Under the pieces are notes generated by a model. The model did not search any database and had not been told where the DNA came from. It worked only from the letters and a program-made list of their open reading frames with translations. Below are positions 34,545 through 43,329 of a stretch of DNA of 64,000 nt, in pieces. Each line of letters opens with the position of its first letter. Within the stretch, counting starts at the first letter, position 1. The stretch lies in contig JAFEBS010000063.1 in NCBI GenBank assembly GCA_018242525.1, positions 1 to 64,000 of the forward strand, written 5' to 3'. This DNA is from Planctomycetota bacterium. GTDB taxonomy: Bacteria > Planctomycetota > Planctomycetia > Planctomycetales > Planctomycetaceae. Made by a program: the position numbers and the translations under genes.

Positions 34545-35111
34545 TTATTGTTCCACCTTGATCGCCGCCGGGCGGCGAGTCTTGGTGCGGTCGCGATCGC
34601 CGACGAACTCAATGATGGCGAGCTTGCCGCCGTCACCCAGACGCACGCGGGCCAGGCGGACAATGCGAGTATAGCCCCCCGGTCGTGACCGGAACTTGGG
34701 ACCCAGTTCACTAAACAGCGTGTTGACAGCCGTCTGCGACCGCAAGGCCGCAAATGCCCGGCGACGCAAAGCCACAGCCGGAGCAATCGCCCGGTTCCAC
34801 TGCTGCCAGCGGTCAGACTTGCGCCATTCCTTCCACTCGGGCGTATTGCGTACGGCCGAGGTGGCGAATTGCTCTGCCGCTTCCACGTGAACCAGCGACC
34901 GCTTGGCCAGTGTCACCAGCTTCTCGACCACCGGACGAAGTTCTTTCGCCTTTTCGACGGTCGTTTCGATCCTGCCGGAGACCTTGGCCGTACCGGGTTC
35001 GGCACCGGCCGGCACCACCGAGGTGATCAGGCTGCATGCCATGTTCCGAAACATCGATCGCCGATGTGACGCGTTACGTCCGAGTTGCCGACCTGCCCGT
35101 TTGTGCCTCAT
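34545..35111 (-). CDS. rplQ: Large subunit ribosomal protein L17, with a large insertion
   Basis: L17 is part of the 50S subunit near the exit tunnel. The conserved parts are MRHKRAGRQLGRNASHRRSM at the start, VEKLVTLAKRSL in the middle and TLFSELGPKFRSRPGGYTRI followed by the end strand IEFVGDRD. Between the second and third parts lies an extra segment of about 40 residues (VHVEAAEQFATSAVRNTPEW to NRAIAPAVALRR), making the protein 188 residues long compared with about 120-127. The ATG at 35111 is preferred to a TTG two codons upstream. It is the last gene of the operon. Confidence 0.93.
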   Translation of the reverse strand: MRHKRAGRQLGRNASHRRSMFRNMACSLITSVVPAGAEPGTAKVSGRIETTVEKAKELRPVVEKLVTLAKRSLVHVEAAEQFATSAVRNTPEWKEWRKSDRWQQWNRAIAPAVALRRRAFAALRSQTAVNTLFSELGPKFRSRPGGYTRIVRLARVRLGDGGKLAIIEFVGDRDRTKTRRPAAIKVEQ

Positions 35112-35162
35112 CACCAATACTCGCTAACAGAAATTCCAATGGTCTCAGTAATCGTCACTTCT

Positions 35163-36179
35163 TCAACGGCCATCGCGTTGCATGTACTGTGGCAGTCGCA
35201 TGCCCAAACGCAGACCGATCACCCCGAGTCGCTCGCGGACTTCCTGCAACGTCGTTTCGCCGAAGTTGCGGACCTGCAGCAATTGATCTTCCGTTCGCAG
35301 CACCAGGTCGCGAACTGAATTGATTCCTTCCGATTCCAGGCAGTTGGTCGCTCGGACGGAAAGGTTCAGCTCCGCCAGGCTTTGCCCCAGCTTTTCTTCA
35401 AGCTCAAGGTCAACCGGTGCATAACCGGTCGCGTCGATCATACTTCGCAAACCGCCATCCGGCGACGTGACCGGGCCCGCCTCACGATAGGTGATGATCG
35501 GGTTCAAATGCTTCCGCAGAATCTTGGCGGATTCCACCAACGCATTGTCCGGCGAAATCGTCCCGTTGGTCCAGATCTCCAGGATCAACCGGTCATAGTT
35601 CGTGCGTTGTCCGACGCGTGTTTCTTCAATCTTGTATCGGACTCGCAGGACGGGCGAATAGATCGCATCCAGCGGAATCACACCCAGTTCCGGCTCTTGC
35701 TCGTACTGCTCGGAAGCGGGAACGTATCCCCGCCCGTTTTCAATCTGCATTTCGAGCTGCAGTGAAACGTCGTCAGTCATCGTGGCAATGACCAAATCCT
35801 TGTTGAAGACTTCGATCTGATCGTCACAGACAATGTCTCCACCGGTGACGACACCGCGTTCGGTCTTTTCGATCCGGACCGTGCGCGACGTGGCGCTGCG
35901 ATTTTTGACGACCAGCGACTTGACGTTCAGGCAGATTTCGGTGACGTCTTCGACAATGCCTGGCAGGGCGGTGAACTCGTGCTGCACTCCCTGGATACGG
36001 ACGCGGGTGACCGCGCTCCCTTCCAGGCTCGACAACAGGATCCGCCGCAGCGAGTTGCCAACGGTGGCACCGAAGCCACGCTCGAACGGTTCGATCGTGA
36101 ACTTACCGTACGTGCCTGTGTTCTCCGAATCCGACACAACTCGATTCGGCAATTCCAATCCGCGCCAGCGAATCCTCAT
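35163..36179 (-). CDS. rpoA: RNA polymerase alpha subunit
   Basis: RpoA assembles RNA polymerase and its C-terminal domain contacts promoters and activators. The 338-residue product has the N-terminal dimerisation domain with FTIEPFERGFGATVGNSLRR and the C-terminal domain with LNLSVRATNCLESEGINSVRDLV and FGETTLQEVRERL. Length and order are normal. It lies between rpsK and rplQ, as in the alpha operon, but rpsD is missing from between rpsK and rpoA. Confidence 0.97.
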   Translation of the reverse strand: MRIRWRGLELPNRVVSDSENTGTYGKFTIEPFERGFGATVGNSLRRILLSSLEGSAVTRVRIQGVQHEFTALPGIVEDVTEICLNVKSLVVKNRSATSRTVRIEKTERGVVTGGDIVCDDQIEVFNKDLVIATMTDDVSLQLEMQIENGRGYVPASEQYEQEPELGVIPLDAIYSPVLRVRYKIEETRVGQRTNYDRLILEIWTNGTISPDNALVESAKILRKHLNPIITYREAGPVTSPDGGLRSMIDATGYAPVDLELEEKLGQSLAELNLSVRATNCLESEGINSVRDLVLRTEDQLLQVRNFGETTLQEVRERLGVIGLRLGMRLPQYMQRDGR

Positions 36180-36237
36180 CTGCTCTCCCCCAAACCCGAC
36201 AATTCTTCAGACGAACGTCCCAATCCACGCAATCCGA

Positions 36238-36618
36238 TCAAACGCGTCGCTTCTTCCGTGGTCGACATCCGTTGTGTGGCAGCGGAGTGACATCTTCGAT
36301 GCCACGTACCTGCACACCATAGGACTGCAATCCAGTGATCGCGCTTTCGCGTCCCGACCCCGGACCTTTCACGCGAACTTCCAGTTCACGCATCCCAAAC
36401 TTGGCAGCGCGTTCCGCACAGGTTTCCGACGCACGCTGTGCGGCGAATGGTGTGCTCTTCCGGCTGCCCTTAAATCCAACTGTTCCCGCCGTTGCCCAAC
36501 ACAGAACGTCTCCGTTCGTGTCGGTGATCGTGACCGTCGTGTTGTTGAACGTCGCCTTGATGTGCGCGATGCCCCGGGTGACGTTCCTGCGGATTCGCCG
36601 CTTCTTACCTTGTGCCAT
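36238..36618 (-). CDS. rpsK: Small subunit ribosomal protein S11
   Basis: This 30S platform protein of 126 residues contains GIAHIKATFNNTTVTITD, GFKGSRKSTPFAAQ, VKGPGSGRESAI and the C-terminal DVTPLPHNGCRPRKKRRV. The ATG at 36618 (MAQGKKRRI) is chosen because it matches the family start; an upstream in-frame start would add six residues. Confidence 0.97.
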   Translation of the reverse strand: MAQGKKRRIRRNVTRGIAHIKATFNNTTVTITDTNGDVLCWATAGTVGFKGSRKSTPFAAQRASETCAERAAKFGMRELEVRVKGPGSGRESAITGLQSYGVQVRGIEDVTPLPHNGCRPRKKRRV

Positions 36619-36663
36619 GTTTCGTTTTCCCAACACCTCAGAACGAGATATACTTGCCAGCGT

Positions 36664-37050
36664 TTAGTGCTTCATGTCCTTCACGCCCTTCTTGCCCGCC
36701 ACCGTCTTCTTCACACCCTTTCGGGTGCGTGCGTTCGTTCGCGTCCGTTGACCGCGAACAGGCAGTCCGCGGCGATGACGCAGGCCGCGGTAGCTTTGAA
36801 TGTCCTTCAATCGCATGACGTTCTGCTGGACCTGCCGTCGCAACTGTCCTTCGACTGTGTAGTCCTTGTCCAGGAGCGCCGAGATCCGGGCCAGAACGTC
36901 TTCGCTCATTTCGCGACTTTTCCGCTGCGGGTCGATCCCCACAGAATGGCAAATCTCGAAGGCCAAATGCGAACCGACTCCATACAAGTACTGCAACGCG
37001 ATGTACGTTGGCTTGTCGTTCGGGATGTCAACGCCCTGGATACGTGGCAT
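36664..37050 (-). CDS. rpsM: Small subunit ribosomal protein S13
   Basis: This 30S head protein of 128 residues shows MPRIQGVDIPNDKPTYIALQ, YGVGSHLAFEI and the basic tail HRRGLPVRGQRTRTNARTRK. The gap to rpmJ is 124 bases and holds a possible attenuator hairpin, so the alpha part of the operon may be controlled separately. Confidence 0.97.
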   Translation of the reverse strand: MPRIQGVDIPNDKPTYIALQYLYGVGSHLAFEICHSVGIDPQRKSREMSEDVLARISALLDKDYTVEGQLRRQVQQNVMRLKDIQSYRGLRHRRGLPVRGQRTRTNARTRKGVKKTVAGKKGVKDMKH

Positions 37051-37075
37051 CTTCTAATCCGTCCCCTCTGAAACT

Positions 37076-37113
37076 TCCAAAAACAAAATCACCATCACAG
37101 TTCGTGGATGGTG
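37076..37113 (-). terminator. Possible attenuator between rpmJ and rpsM
   Basis: On the - strand, CACCATC (37113-37107) can pair with GATGGTG (37096-37090) across a ten-base loop, and is followed by ATTTTGTTTTT (37089-37079). This has the form of a weak intrinsic terminator. Its place corresponds to the spc/alpha operon boundary of Escherichia coli. Confidence 0.55.
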
Positions 37114-37174
37114 CCTATGCCAACCCGCCCCCGTCCGCACGGCAGGGCGATTACTCGCGGTACGCTCCGCCGGA

Positions 37175-37291
37175 CTAACCCTGGCGTTGCTTGTGACGAG
37201 CGTCGAGTGCGCAGATGACGTACACTCTACCCTTTCTGCGAACGACTTTACAGCCATCACAGATCCGCTTCACACTTGACCTGACTTTCAC
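37175..37291 (-). CDS. rpmJ: Large subunit ribosomal protein L36
   Basis: This 38-residue zinc protein of the 50S subunit reads VKVRSSVKRICDGCKVVRRK then GRVYVICALDARHKQRQG. The zinc ligands are C11, C14, C27 and H33, so this is the zinc-binding form. The start is GTG at 37291, with GGGGAG upstream. It is between secY and rpsM, its standard location. Confidence 0.95.
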   Translation of the reverse strand: MKVRSSVKRICDGCKVVRRKGRVYVICALDARHKQRQG

Positions 37292-37324
37292 GTCGACACT
37301 CCCCGATTAAATCCACCCAAACCC

Positions 37325-38698
37325 CTACTTCGTTTCACGATCCAGCAGGGTCGGAAGTCCACGCATGACCAACTGGCTGTCCAGCTTTGTGACCAGGTCG
37401 ATGACCACCGAAACACAAATCAGCAAGCCGGTTCCGCCGAAGAAACTGGCCACAAGATAATCCACACTCATCGAATTCACAACCACCGTCGGGATGATTG
37501 CCACCAGCGACAGGAACGCGGCTCCCACGAACGTCATTCGCAGCATCACCCGCTCCAAGTATTGAGCCGTTCGCGCTCCCGGACGATATCCGGGGACGAA
37601 GCTGCCGAAATCCTTCAGATTGTTCGCCATTTCCGTCGGATTGAATGTGACTGCCGTCCAGAAGAAACAGAAGAAGTAAATCAGCCCGACGTAACATGTG
37701 TTGTAAAAGACTCCGCCGGGAGTCCTGAACGCGACGTCCGCCGCTGTAAAAATCGTTCCCAGGACAGGAACACTCAATGTCACCTTGGCCAGCACGCCAA
37801 AAATCAGGGTTGGGAACATCAGCAGGCTCGAAGCGAAAATGATCGGCATCACACCTGACTGATTGATCTTGATCGGCAGCGACTGGATCTGTCCACCCAC
37901 CACCCGAGCACCGCGAACATGCTTCGCACTGTGAACGGGGATCTTCCGCTGTGCCTGGGTAATCATCACCACGCACACCACCACCACCAGAAACAAAATA
38001 ATCAGCGTGACATAACGTTCGATACCCGTGGGACTTCCCAGTGCCATCCCGTTCTGCAGAACCGGCCAAACCAAGGATCGAACCGCTTCCGGCATCCGGG
38101 CCAGAATCCCCGCCATGATCAGCAGGCTGACCCCGTTCCCAATGCCAAACTCATCGATCTGCTCCCCAACCCACATCAGGAACACGCTGCCGGTCGTCAT
38201 TGTGATCGCGGCTGAAATCTGCCAGATCAGACTGTAATCCGTTCCGACCTTGCCAAAATCAGCGAGAAAGGACGTGGATCCCATCGCGCGAACGTAAAAA
38301 AAGCTCTGGAAGATACAGATCACCACGGTCGCATACCGGGTATATTCATTGATCTTTCGACGTCCGGCCTCGCCCTCTTTCTGCAATGCTTCCAGCGGCG
38401 GATAAACAGTCCCCAGCAACTGGAAGATAATCGAAGCCGAAATGTACGGCATGATTCCCAGTCCGAAGATGGTCATCATGCCGATATTGGAAGCGGAGAA
38501 CAGCGACAGCATTGCGACCATCCGGTCCAAGCCCTCACCGGCTCCTTGGTTCTTCATCGTTTCAGCCAGCGCTGATTGATCGACGTTGGGCAGAACCACC
38601 GAAAAGCCGAGCCGATAGACGCCCAACAGCAGCAACGTCAGGCCGATCTTGGCGCGTACTTCCGGGATGCGCAACAGCTGCATAAATGACGCGTACAC
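37325..38698 (-). CDS. secY: Protein translocase subunit SecY
   Basis: SecY is the channel subunit of the Sec translocon. The 457-residue protein has about ten membrane segments. Recognisable parts are RIPEVRAKIGLTLLLLGVYRL near the N-terminus, IMPYISASIIFQLLG (plug and helix 2 region), RKIPVHSAKHVRGARVVGG and the late FGGTGLLICVSVVIDLVTKL. The start is GTG 38698; an ATG at 38683 is an alternative. It follows rplO after 43 bases; adk, map and infA do not follow. Confidence 0.96.
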   Translation of the reverse strand: MYASFMQLLRIPEVRAKIGLTLLLLGVYRLGFSVVLPNVDQSALAETMKNQGAGEGLDRMVAMLSLFSASNIGMMTIFGLGIMPYISASIIFQLLGTVYPPLEALQKEGEAGRRKINEYTRYATVVICIFQSFFYVRAMGSTSFLADFGKVGTDYSLIWQISAAITMTTGSVFLMWVGEQIDEFGIGNGVSLLIMAGILARMPEAVRSLVWPVLQNGMALGSPTGIERYVTLIILFLVVVVCVVMITQAQRKIPVHSAKHVRGARVVGGQIQSLPIKINQSGVMPIIFASSLLMFPTLIFGVLAKVTLSVPVLGTIFTAADVAFRTPGGVFYNTCYVGLIYFFCFFWTAVTFNPTEMANNLKDFGSFVPGYRPGARTAQYLERVMLRMTFVGAAFLSLVAIIPTVVVNSMSVDYLVASFFGGTGLLICVSVVIDLVTKLDSQLVMRGLPTLLDRETK

Positions 38699-38741
38699 GC
38701 TACACCCAGTCTAGACGGTTCTCTGGCAGTCCCAAAGAGAG

Positions 38742-39206
38742 CTATTCAACACGGCCTTGTGTGACCACCTTGCCACCAGCCAGCTCCACAGATTTCCTGG
38801 CACCAACAGTGCATCCATCGACGACAACAGTCAAAGACTTCGTCAGCGCGGCAGCGCCAAGAAGCTTGACCGAGCTGCTGCCAGCCTTGCGCCGTGGCAA
38901 CACTCCGCGTGCCCGCAGCTCCGCCACGGTGACGGTTTCGCCAGCGTTGAACGCCTTTTCCAAGTCCGCGACATCGCAAACTTCCCACTCGGTGGCGAAG
39001 GCGTTGTTGTTGAAACCACGCTTGGCGATGCGACGTACGAGCGGCATCTGGCCCCCCTCGAACGTGATCCGGCTCTTATAACCAGACCGGCTTCCGGCAC
39101 CCTTGTGTCCGCGACCGGACGTCTTACCATGACCGGATCCGATACCACGGCCCACGCGCTTGCGAGCCCTCGCCTTCGGTCCAGCGTTCAATTGATGGAT
39201 CATCAT
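38742..39206 (-). CDS. rplO: Large subunit ribosomal protein L15
   Basis: This 154-residue 50S protein shows the glycine-rich basic N-terminus GRGIGSGHGKTSGRGHKGAG, FEGGQMPLVRRIAKRGFNN and a C-terminal globular part. Its start overlaps the rpsE stop by four bases (ATGA). rpmD (L30), usually between rpsE and rplO, is absent. Confidence 0.96.
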   Translation of the reverse strand: MMIHQLNAGPKARARKRVGRGIGSGHGKTSGRGHKGAGSRSGYKSRITFEGGQMPLVRRIAKRGFNNNAFATEWEVCDVADLEKAFNAGETVTVAELRARGVLPRRKAGSSSVKLLGAAALTKSLTVVVDGCTVGARKSVELAGGKVVTQGRVE

Positions 39207-39688
39207 CGTTCAGCACCTCCCCGAAGTCTGGCGACATCTGCCCGGTGCCGAAGCTGGCGAACTGCGTCAAACGCAGCCTTCACAACATTCAGTGGATTGC
39301 TGGATCCACGGCACTTTGTCAGCACATCTTTCATGCCAGCCGCTTCGGCGATTGATCGGACCGCAGCGCCGGCGATAATTCCCGTACCGGCATTGGCCGG
39401 CATCAACATCACGGACGACGAACCGAAGCGGCCAATGACCGCATGCGGAACCGTCCCGTTTTCAATCGCGACTTCATACATCCGCCGTCCGGCCGATTTG
39501 ACGGCCTTTTCCACAGCCTGGGGGACTTCAACGCCCTTGCCATAGCCATAGCCGACCTTGCCGCGTCCATCGCCCACCACAACCAGTGCAGTAAAGCTGA
39601 AGCGGCGACCGCCTTTGACGACGCAGGCACAGCGTCGAATCTGTACGACTCGTTCAGGATATTCTTTTTGGTTTTGCTCAGCCGACAC
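39203..39688 (-). CDS. rpsE: Small subunit ribosomal protein S5
   Basis: This 161-residue decoding-centre protein has VVKGGRRFSFTALVVVGDG, GKVGYGYGKGVEVPQAVEKA and AGTGIIAGAAVRSI followed by KCRGSSNPLNVVKA. The start is GTG 39688. A four-base overlap joins it to rplO. Confidence 0.97.
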   Translation of the reverse strand: MSAEQNQKEYPERVVQIRRCACVVKGGRRFSFTALVVVGDGRGKVGYGYGKGVEVPQAVEKAVKSAGRRMYEVAIENGTVPHAVIGRFGSSSVMLMPANAGTGIIAGAAVRSIAEAAGMKDVLTKCRGSSNPLNVVKAAFDAVRQLRHRADVARLRGGAER

Positions 39689-39746
39689 CGGATCAACCCC
39701 TCATTGTGAATTCTCGACCACTCGATCACGCAAGTGACGATTTGCG

Positions 39747-40100
39747 TCAGAGATCCAGACCCGCTCCCCGGGCACCATCTGCAAACGCCTTGACCCGCCC
39801 GTGGTAACGATAGGATCCGCGATCCAGGCACGCTTCCTTAATACCCGCCGCCAACAATCGCTCAGCGATCACGCGACCCACCTGCGCGGCCGCGGCGATC
39901 CCCTTCGGCTTGTCTTCGCCGAATTCACCCGTCCACGCTGACGCGACCGTGTTCCCGGCAACATCATCGATGGCCTGGCAACGGAAATGCAGGTTGCTGC
40001 GAAACACTGACAACCGCACACGACCAGCCCCCTTGAGCTTGTTGCGGACCCGGTGCTTTCTACGTTCCTGCTGCTTCGCCAGACGCTTAACTTTGTTCAT
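39747..40100 (-). CDS. rplR: Large subunit ribosomal protein L18
   Basis: This 5S rRNA-binding protein of 117 residues has RRKHRVRNKLKGAGRVRLSV, FRSNLHFRCQAIDD and the C-terminal CLDRGSYRYHGRVKAFADGA. ATG 40100 (MNKVKRL) has GGAAGTCTGGAA upstream; a GTG seven codons earlier is less likely. Confidence 0.96.
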   Translation of the reverse strand: MNKVKRLAKQQERRKHRVRNKLKGAGRVRLSVFRSNLHFRCQAIDDVAGNTVASAWTGEFGEDKPKGIAAAAQVGRVIAERLLAAGIKEACLDRGSYRYHGRVKAFADGARGAGLDL

Positions 40101-40210
40101 TTCCAGACTTCCAATAGCCACGCACTACAATTGATGTTCAACCTGCTAGGTTAACATCGCGAGGCAGATTCGGCCACCCAGCAGTCAGGCAACCCGAACT
40201 CCACGCGAAA

Positions 40211-40756
40211 CTAGCTTCCGAAGGCCTTACCCTGTTTACGCTTGACATGCTCACCCGCGTACCGGATCCCTTTGCCCTTGTACGGTTCCGGTGGACGCAC
40301 GCTGCGGACATTCGCTGCCACCTGACCGACTGCTTGACGATCCGCCGACTTCAGCACAACGTGCGTGTTATCTGGCAGTTCACAAGTGACACCCTTCGGA
40401 ATCTCGATGACCACCGGATTCGCAAATCCGACGTTCAAGGTCAATTTCCCAGGCGCCAACGATGCCTGATAACCGACTCCGACAATTTCCAGCTTCTTTT
40501 CCCATGGTTGAACGACGCCGCGAACGTTATTCGCAACAAGCGAGCGGATCAGTCCGTGCAACGCCCGCAGTTCCCGGCGATCGTCGGCCCGGCTGACCGC
40601 CAGTTCCCGCTTCCCGCTGTCGTAACCAATGGAAATTCCTTCAGGGATGCGAACGGACAGTTGTCCGTGGGTCCCCTTGACGTTCACTTCTTCAGGCTGC
40701 GCTTTGACGTCAACGCCCGCCGGCACGGTAATGACCGCAGATCCCACTCGAGACAT
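40211..40756 (-). CDS. rplF: Large subunit ribosomal protein L6
   Basis: This 181-residue two-domain 50S protein includes MSRVGSAVITVPAGVDVK at the start, VKGTHGQLSV and the C-terminal RPPEPYKGKGIRYAGEHVKR motif. The ATG at 40756 matches the family start. Confidence 0.97.
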   Translation of the reverse strand: MSRVGSAVITVPAGVDVKAQPEEVNVKGTHGQLSVRIPEGISIGYDSGKRELAVSRADDRRELRALHGLIRSLVANNVRGVVQPWEKKLEIVGVGYQASLAPGKLTLNVGFANPVVIEIPKGVTCELPDNTHVVLKSADRQAVGQVAANVRSVRPPEPYKGKGIRYAGEHVKRKQGKAFGS

Positions 40757-40834
40757 TATGCACCTGACCAAGTCTTCACTACGAAATCGTCTTCAACACA
40801 AACTCAACAACTGCTGCGACCGACGTCGCGGGCA

Positions 40835-41236
40835 TCACCAGACGGTGCAGAGAACTTCACCGCCGACATTGGCCTTTTTGGCTTCGCCACCACCCAGGAC
40901 GCCGCGATTTGTCGACAACAGGCAGATACCCAGGCCCTGCAACACGCTCGGGATGTCACTCACCGCCGAGTAAACCCGCTTGCCAGGCTTGCTCACGCAG
41001 GCGATGTGCTGAATCACCTTCTCGCCGGTCGGACCGTACTTCAGGTTAATCCGCAGACGCTTCTTGTTCTCATTGTCTTCGGCGGTGACGACAGCATAGT
41101 CCCAGATGTAACCATGACGCTGCAAAGCATCTGCAATGGCAACGCGCAGCTTCGAAGTTGGGAACTCGACCATCGCGCGTTCAGCCGCGACCGCATTTCG
41201 CACACACGTCAACATATCCGCTACGGGATCTGACAT
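40835..41236 (-). CDS. rpsH: Small subunit ribosomal protein S8
   Basis: S8 is a 16S rRNA-binding protein of 133 residues, with MSDPVADMLTCVRNAVAAER, VSKPGKRVYSAVSDIP and the C-terminal GICLLSTNRGVLGGGEAKKA block. In Escherichia coli it is the translational regulator of the spc operon; a similar role here is not shown. Confidence 0.97.
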   Translation of the reverse strand: MSDPVADMLTCVRNAVAAERAMVEFPTSKLRVAIADALQRHGYIWDYAVVTAEDNENKKRLRINLKYGPTGEKVIQHIACVSKPGKRVYSAVSDIPSVLQGLGICLLSTNRGVLGGGEAKKANVGGEVLCTVW

Positions 41237-41278
41237 TCTGTTTTCCCTGTCCAATTCCAGCGACCCTGACAGACCGCC

Positions 41279-41464
41279 TTACCAACTGGCCTTCCGCACA
41301 CCTGGGATCAAACCATCCAGGCTCATGTTGCGAAAGCAGATGCGACACAATTTAAACCGTCGATACACGCTGCGCGGACGTCCACACAACTGGCATCGGT
41401 GTTCGATCCGCGACTTGAACTTTGGCGTTTTCTTCGCCTTCACAACATGTGCTGTCGTCGCCAC
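41279..41464 (-). CDS. rpsN: Small subunit ribosomal protein S14, zinc form (type Z)
   Basis: This is the short 61-residue form with a zinc knuckle: CQLCGRP and CRICFRN provide C24, C27, C40 and C43. It ends GLIPGVRKASW. It begins with GTG at 41464, after GGGGGATTT. The 168-base gap back to rplE is the longest within the operon and shows small hairpins but no gene. Confidence 0.96.
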   Translation of the reverse strand: MATTAHVVKAKKTPKFKSRIEHRCQLCGRPRSVYRRFKLCRICFRNMSLDGLIPGVRKASW

Positions 41465-41632
41465 TGGAAATCCCCCAAACTAATGAGGGCACAGCCCTCA
41501 ATCCGATTCGAGCTTCCGCTCGGGAACGGCATCCGCCGCTCCCGTTGGTCGCTCCCCAAAAACGCGATCATCACATGATGAAAGAATCTGAATTGCTTGC
41601 TCGATTAAGCCCGAGCCGACCGGCTCCGACAC

Positions 41633-42175
41633 TTATTCTTTCTTGAACGGGAAGCCCAGTTCAGTCAACAACTGGCGGCCTTCTTCGTCCGTTCTTGCGG
41701 TCGTGACGACCGCGATGTTCATCCCCTGAACGAACGTCACCTTGTCCGGATTCAGTTCGGGAAACACCATCTGTTCAGACAGTCCCATGCTAAAGTTTCC
41801 ATTCCCGTCAAACCCCTTGCCGTCCACACCGCGGAAGTCGCGAACGCGGGGCAGGACCAGGTGAATCAGACGTTCCATGAACTCATACATTCGTCCTGAC
41901 CGCAACGTGACGGCACAACCGATCTCCATCCCCTCGCGGAGTCGGAAACCCGAAATTGCCCGACGCGCCCGGGTGATTCGTGGCTTTTGCCCGCTGATCA
42001 GGGTCAGCTGGTCCACAGCCTCTTCCAATCGCTTGCGTTCACCGACGGACTTGCCCAGACCCATGCTGATGACAACCTTCTCGACCTTGGGCACAGCGTG
42101 CACATTCCGCCCGCCAAGCTTCTCGCTCAGGCGAGGGACGATTTCAGTGCGATATTTCTTTTGCAGCGTACTCAT
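41633..42175 (-). CDS. rplE: Large subunit ribosomal protein L5
   Basis: This 5S rRNA-binding protein of 180 residues has VVISMGLGKSVGERK, SGQKPRITRARRAISGFRLR, VLPRVRDFRGVDGKGFDGNG and VTFVQGMNIAVVTTA. The ATG at 42175 (MSTLQKKY) is the family-like start. Confidence 0.97.
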   Translation of the reverse strand: MSTLQKKYRTEIVPRLSEKLGGRNVHAVPKVEKVVISMGLGKSVGERKRLEEAVDQLTLISGQKPRITRARRAISGFRLREGMEIGCAVTLRSGRMYEFMERLIHLVLPRVRDFRGVDGKGFDGNGNFSMGLSEQMVFPELNPDKVTFVQGMNIAVVTTARTDEEGRQLLTELGFPFKKE

Positions 42176-42232
42176 TGCCAACCGCCCATCCGATCTTGAT
42201 CTTTGTCTTTAGCCTGCAATTCCCAACCCGCT

Positions 42233-42562
42233 TCAGCTGCCACCGGCGACCAGAGCCGCGCCACATTTGCGGCAGCCCCGGTACTTGGAACCGTCCGCGT
42301 TGACCTTGCTGGCCAACCTGACACCGCGATCGCATTTCGGGCAGTACACCTGCACATTGCTGGCATCGATCGGCAATTCCACCGACAACCGCCCGCCCTG
42401 TGGACTCTTGGGATGCCCCTTCTTCACGTGACGGTAGACGCGGTTGACACCTTCCACCACCAGGCGAGCGCCACCTTCGACAATCCGCAGGACGCGACGC
42501 GGTGCTTTGGCACGCTCATCGCCGGTGCGAACTACAACCATGTCACCCTTCAGAATTCTCAT
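42233..42562 (-). CDS. rplX: Large subunit ribosomal protein L24
   Basis: This 109-residue assembly-initiator protein has a KOW motif near the start (MRILKGDMVVVRTGDERAKA) and a zinc-ribbon-like C-terminal part with CPKCDRG and GCRKCGA. The ATG at 42562 is preceded by GAGGCTTGTG; upstream starts would add eight residues. Confidence 0.96.
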   Translation of the reverse strand: MRILKGDMVVVRTGDERAKAPRRVLRIVEGGARLVVEGVNRVYRHVKKGHPKSPQGGRLSVELPIDASNVQVYCPKCDRGVRLASKVNADGSKYRGCRKCGAALVAGGS

Positions 42563-42618
42563 CACAAGCCTCTTCGCAACCATCAATCCCGAAACTGAAC
42601 TCGCCCGTCACCTCAGCA

Positions 42619-42987
42619 TCAAACGACTTCCGGTGCCAGGCTCACAATCTTCATAAACTTGCGTTCACGCAGTTCGCGGGCGACGGCACCGAAAATCCGG
42701 CTCCCCTTTGGGTTGTTTTCGTCGTCAACCAGCACTACCGCGTTGGAATCAAACCGGACACTGCTGCCATCAGCACGCCGTGCGGGTTGCTTGACCCGGA
42801 CAATTACGGCTTTGACGACAGCTTTGCGCTTGATCACGCCCGTCGTTGTCGCCTTCTGGACGGCCACAACCACGATATCGCCCAAACCCGCCGTTCGCCG
42901 TCCCGAACTTCCCAGAACCTTGATGCAGCGTGCACTCTTGGCTCCGGAGTTGTCAGCAACATCAACGATCGTCTGCATTTGTATCAT
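42619..42987 (-). CDS. rplN: Large subunit ribosomal protein L14
   Basis: This 122-residue 50S protein at the subunit interface shows MQTIVDVADNSGAKSARCIK near the start, VVVAVQKATTTGVIKRK and the C-terminal GSRIFGAVARELRERKFMKI. Length is as usual. Confidence 0.97.
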   Translation of the reverse strand: MIQMQTIVDVADNSGAKSARCIKVLGSSGRRTAGLGDIVVVAVQKATTTGVIKRKAVVKAVIVRVKQPARRADGSSVRFDSNAVVLVDDENNPKGSRIFGAVARELRERKFMKIVSLAPEVV

Positions 42988-43044
42988 AGATCACACTCAA
43001 CATCCACATTCACACGACAACGAAACGTGATTCGACCGTTATGA

Positions 43045-43275
43045 CTAGAGCACCTTGACCAGCCGCCACCGCTTCAGGCGGGACAGCGGTCGGCTCTCGA
43101 CGATCTCAACTCGATCACCAGTCTTAGACACGTTCTCTTCATCGTGAACATGACAGACGGTACGTCGACGGATCGTCTTCCCATACTTGGCATGTGCCAG
43201 GACGCGTTCAACTTCGACTCGACGAGTCTTATCCGCACCGTCCGACGTCACGATTCCGATTTCTCGCTTACGCAT
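43045..43275 (-). CDS. rpsQ: Small subunit ribosomal protein S17
   Basis: This 76-residue 16S rRNA-binding protein has the OB-fold segments GIVTSDGADKTRRVEVERV, KTIRRRTVCHVHDEENV and GDRVEIVESRPLSRLKRWRL. ATG 43275 is preferred over a TTG two codons upstream. Confidence 0.96.
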   Translation of the reverse strand: MRKREIGIVTSDGADKTRRVEVERVLAHAKYGKTIRRRTVCHVHDEENVSKTGDRVEIVESRPLSRLKRWRLVKVL

Positions 43276-43329
43276 CTTCAACTCTCGCAGAACTTTTTAC
43301 GACCTGTCTGTTAACTCATCCAGCCACAA

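Noticed and set aside
35833..37071. + strand open frame over rpoA, rpsK and rpsM
   Set aside because: It runs antisense through three certain genes and has no ribosome site or family similarity.
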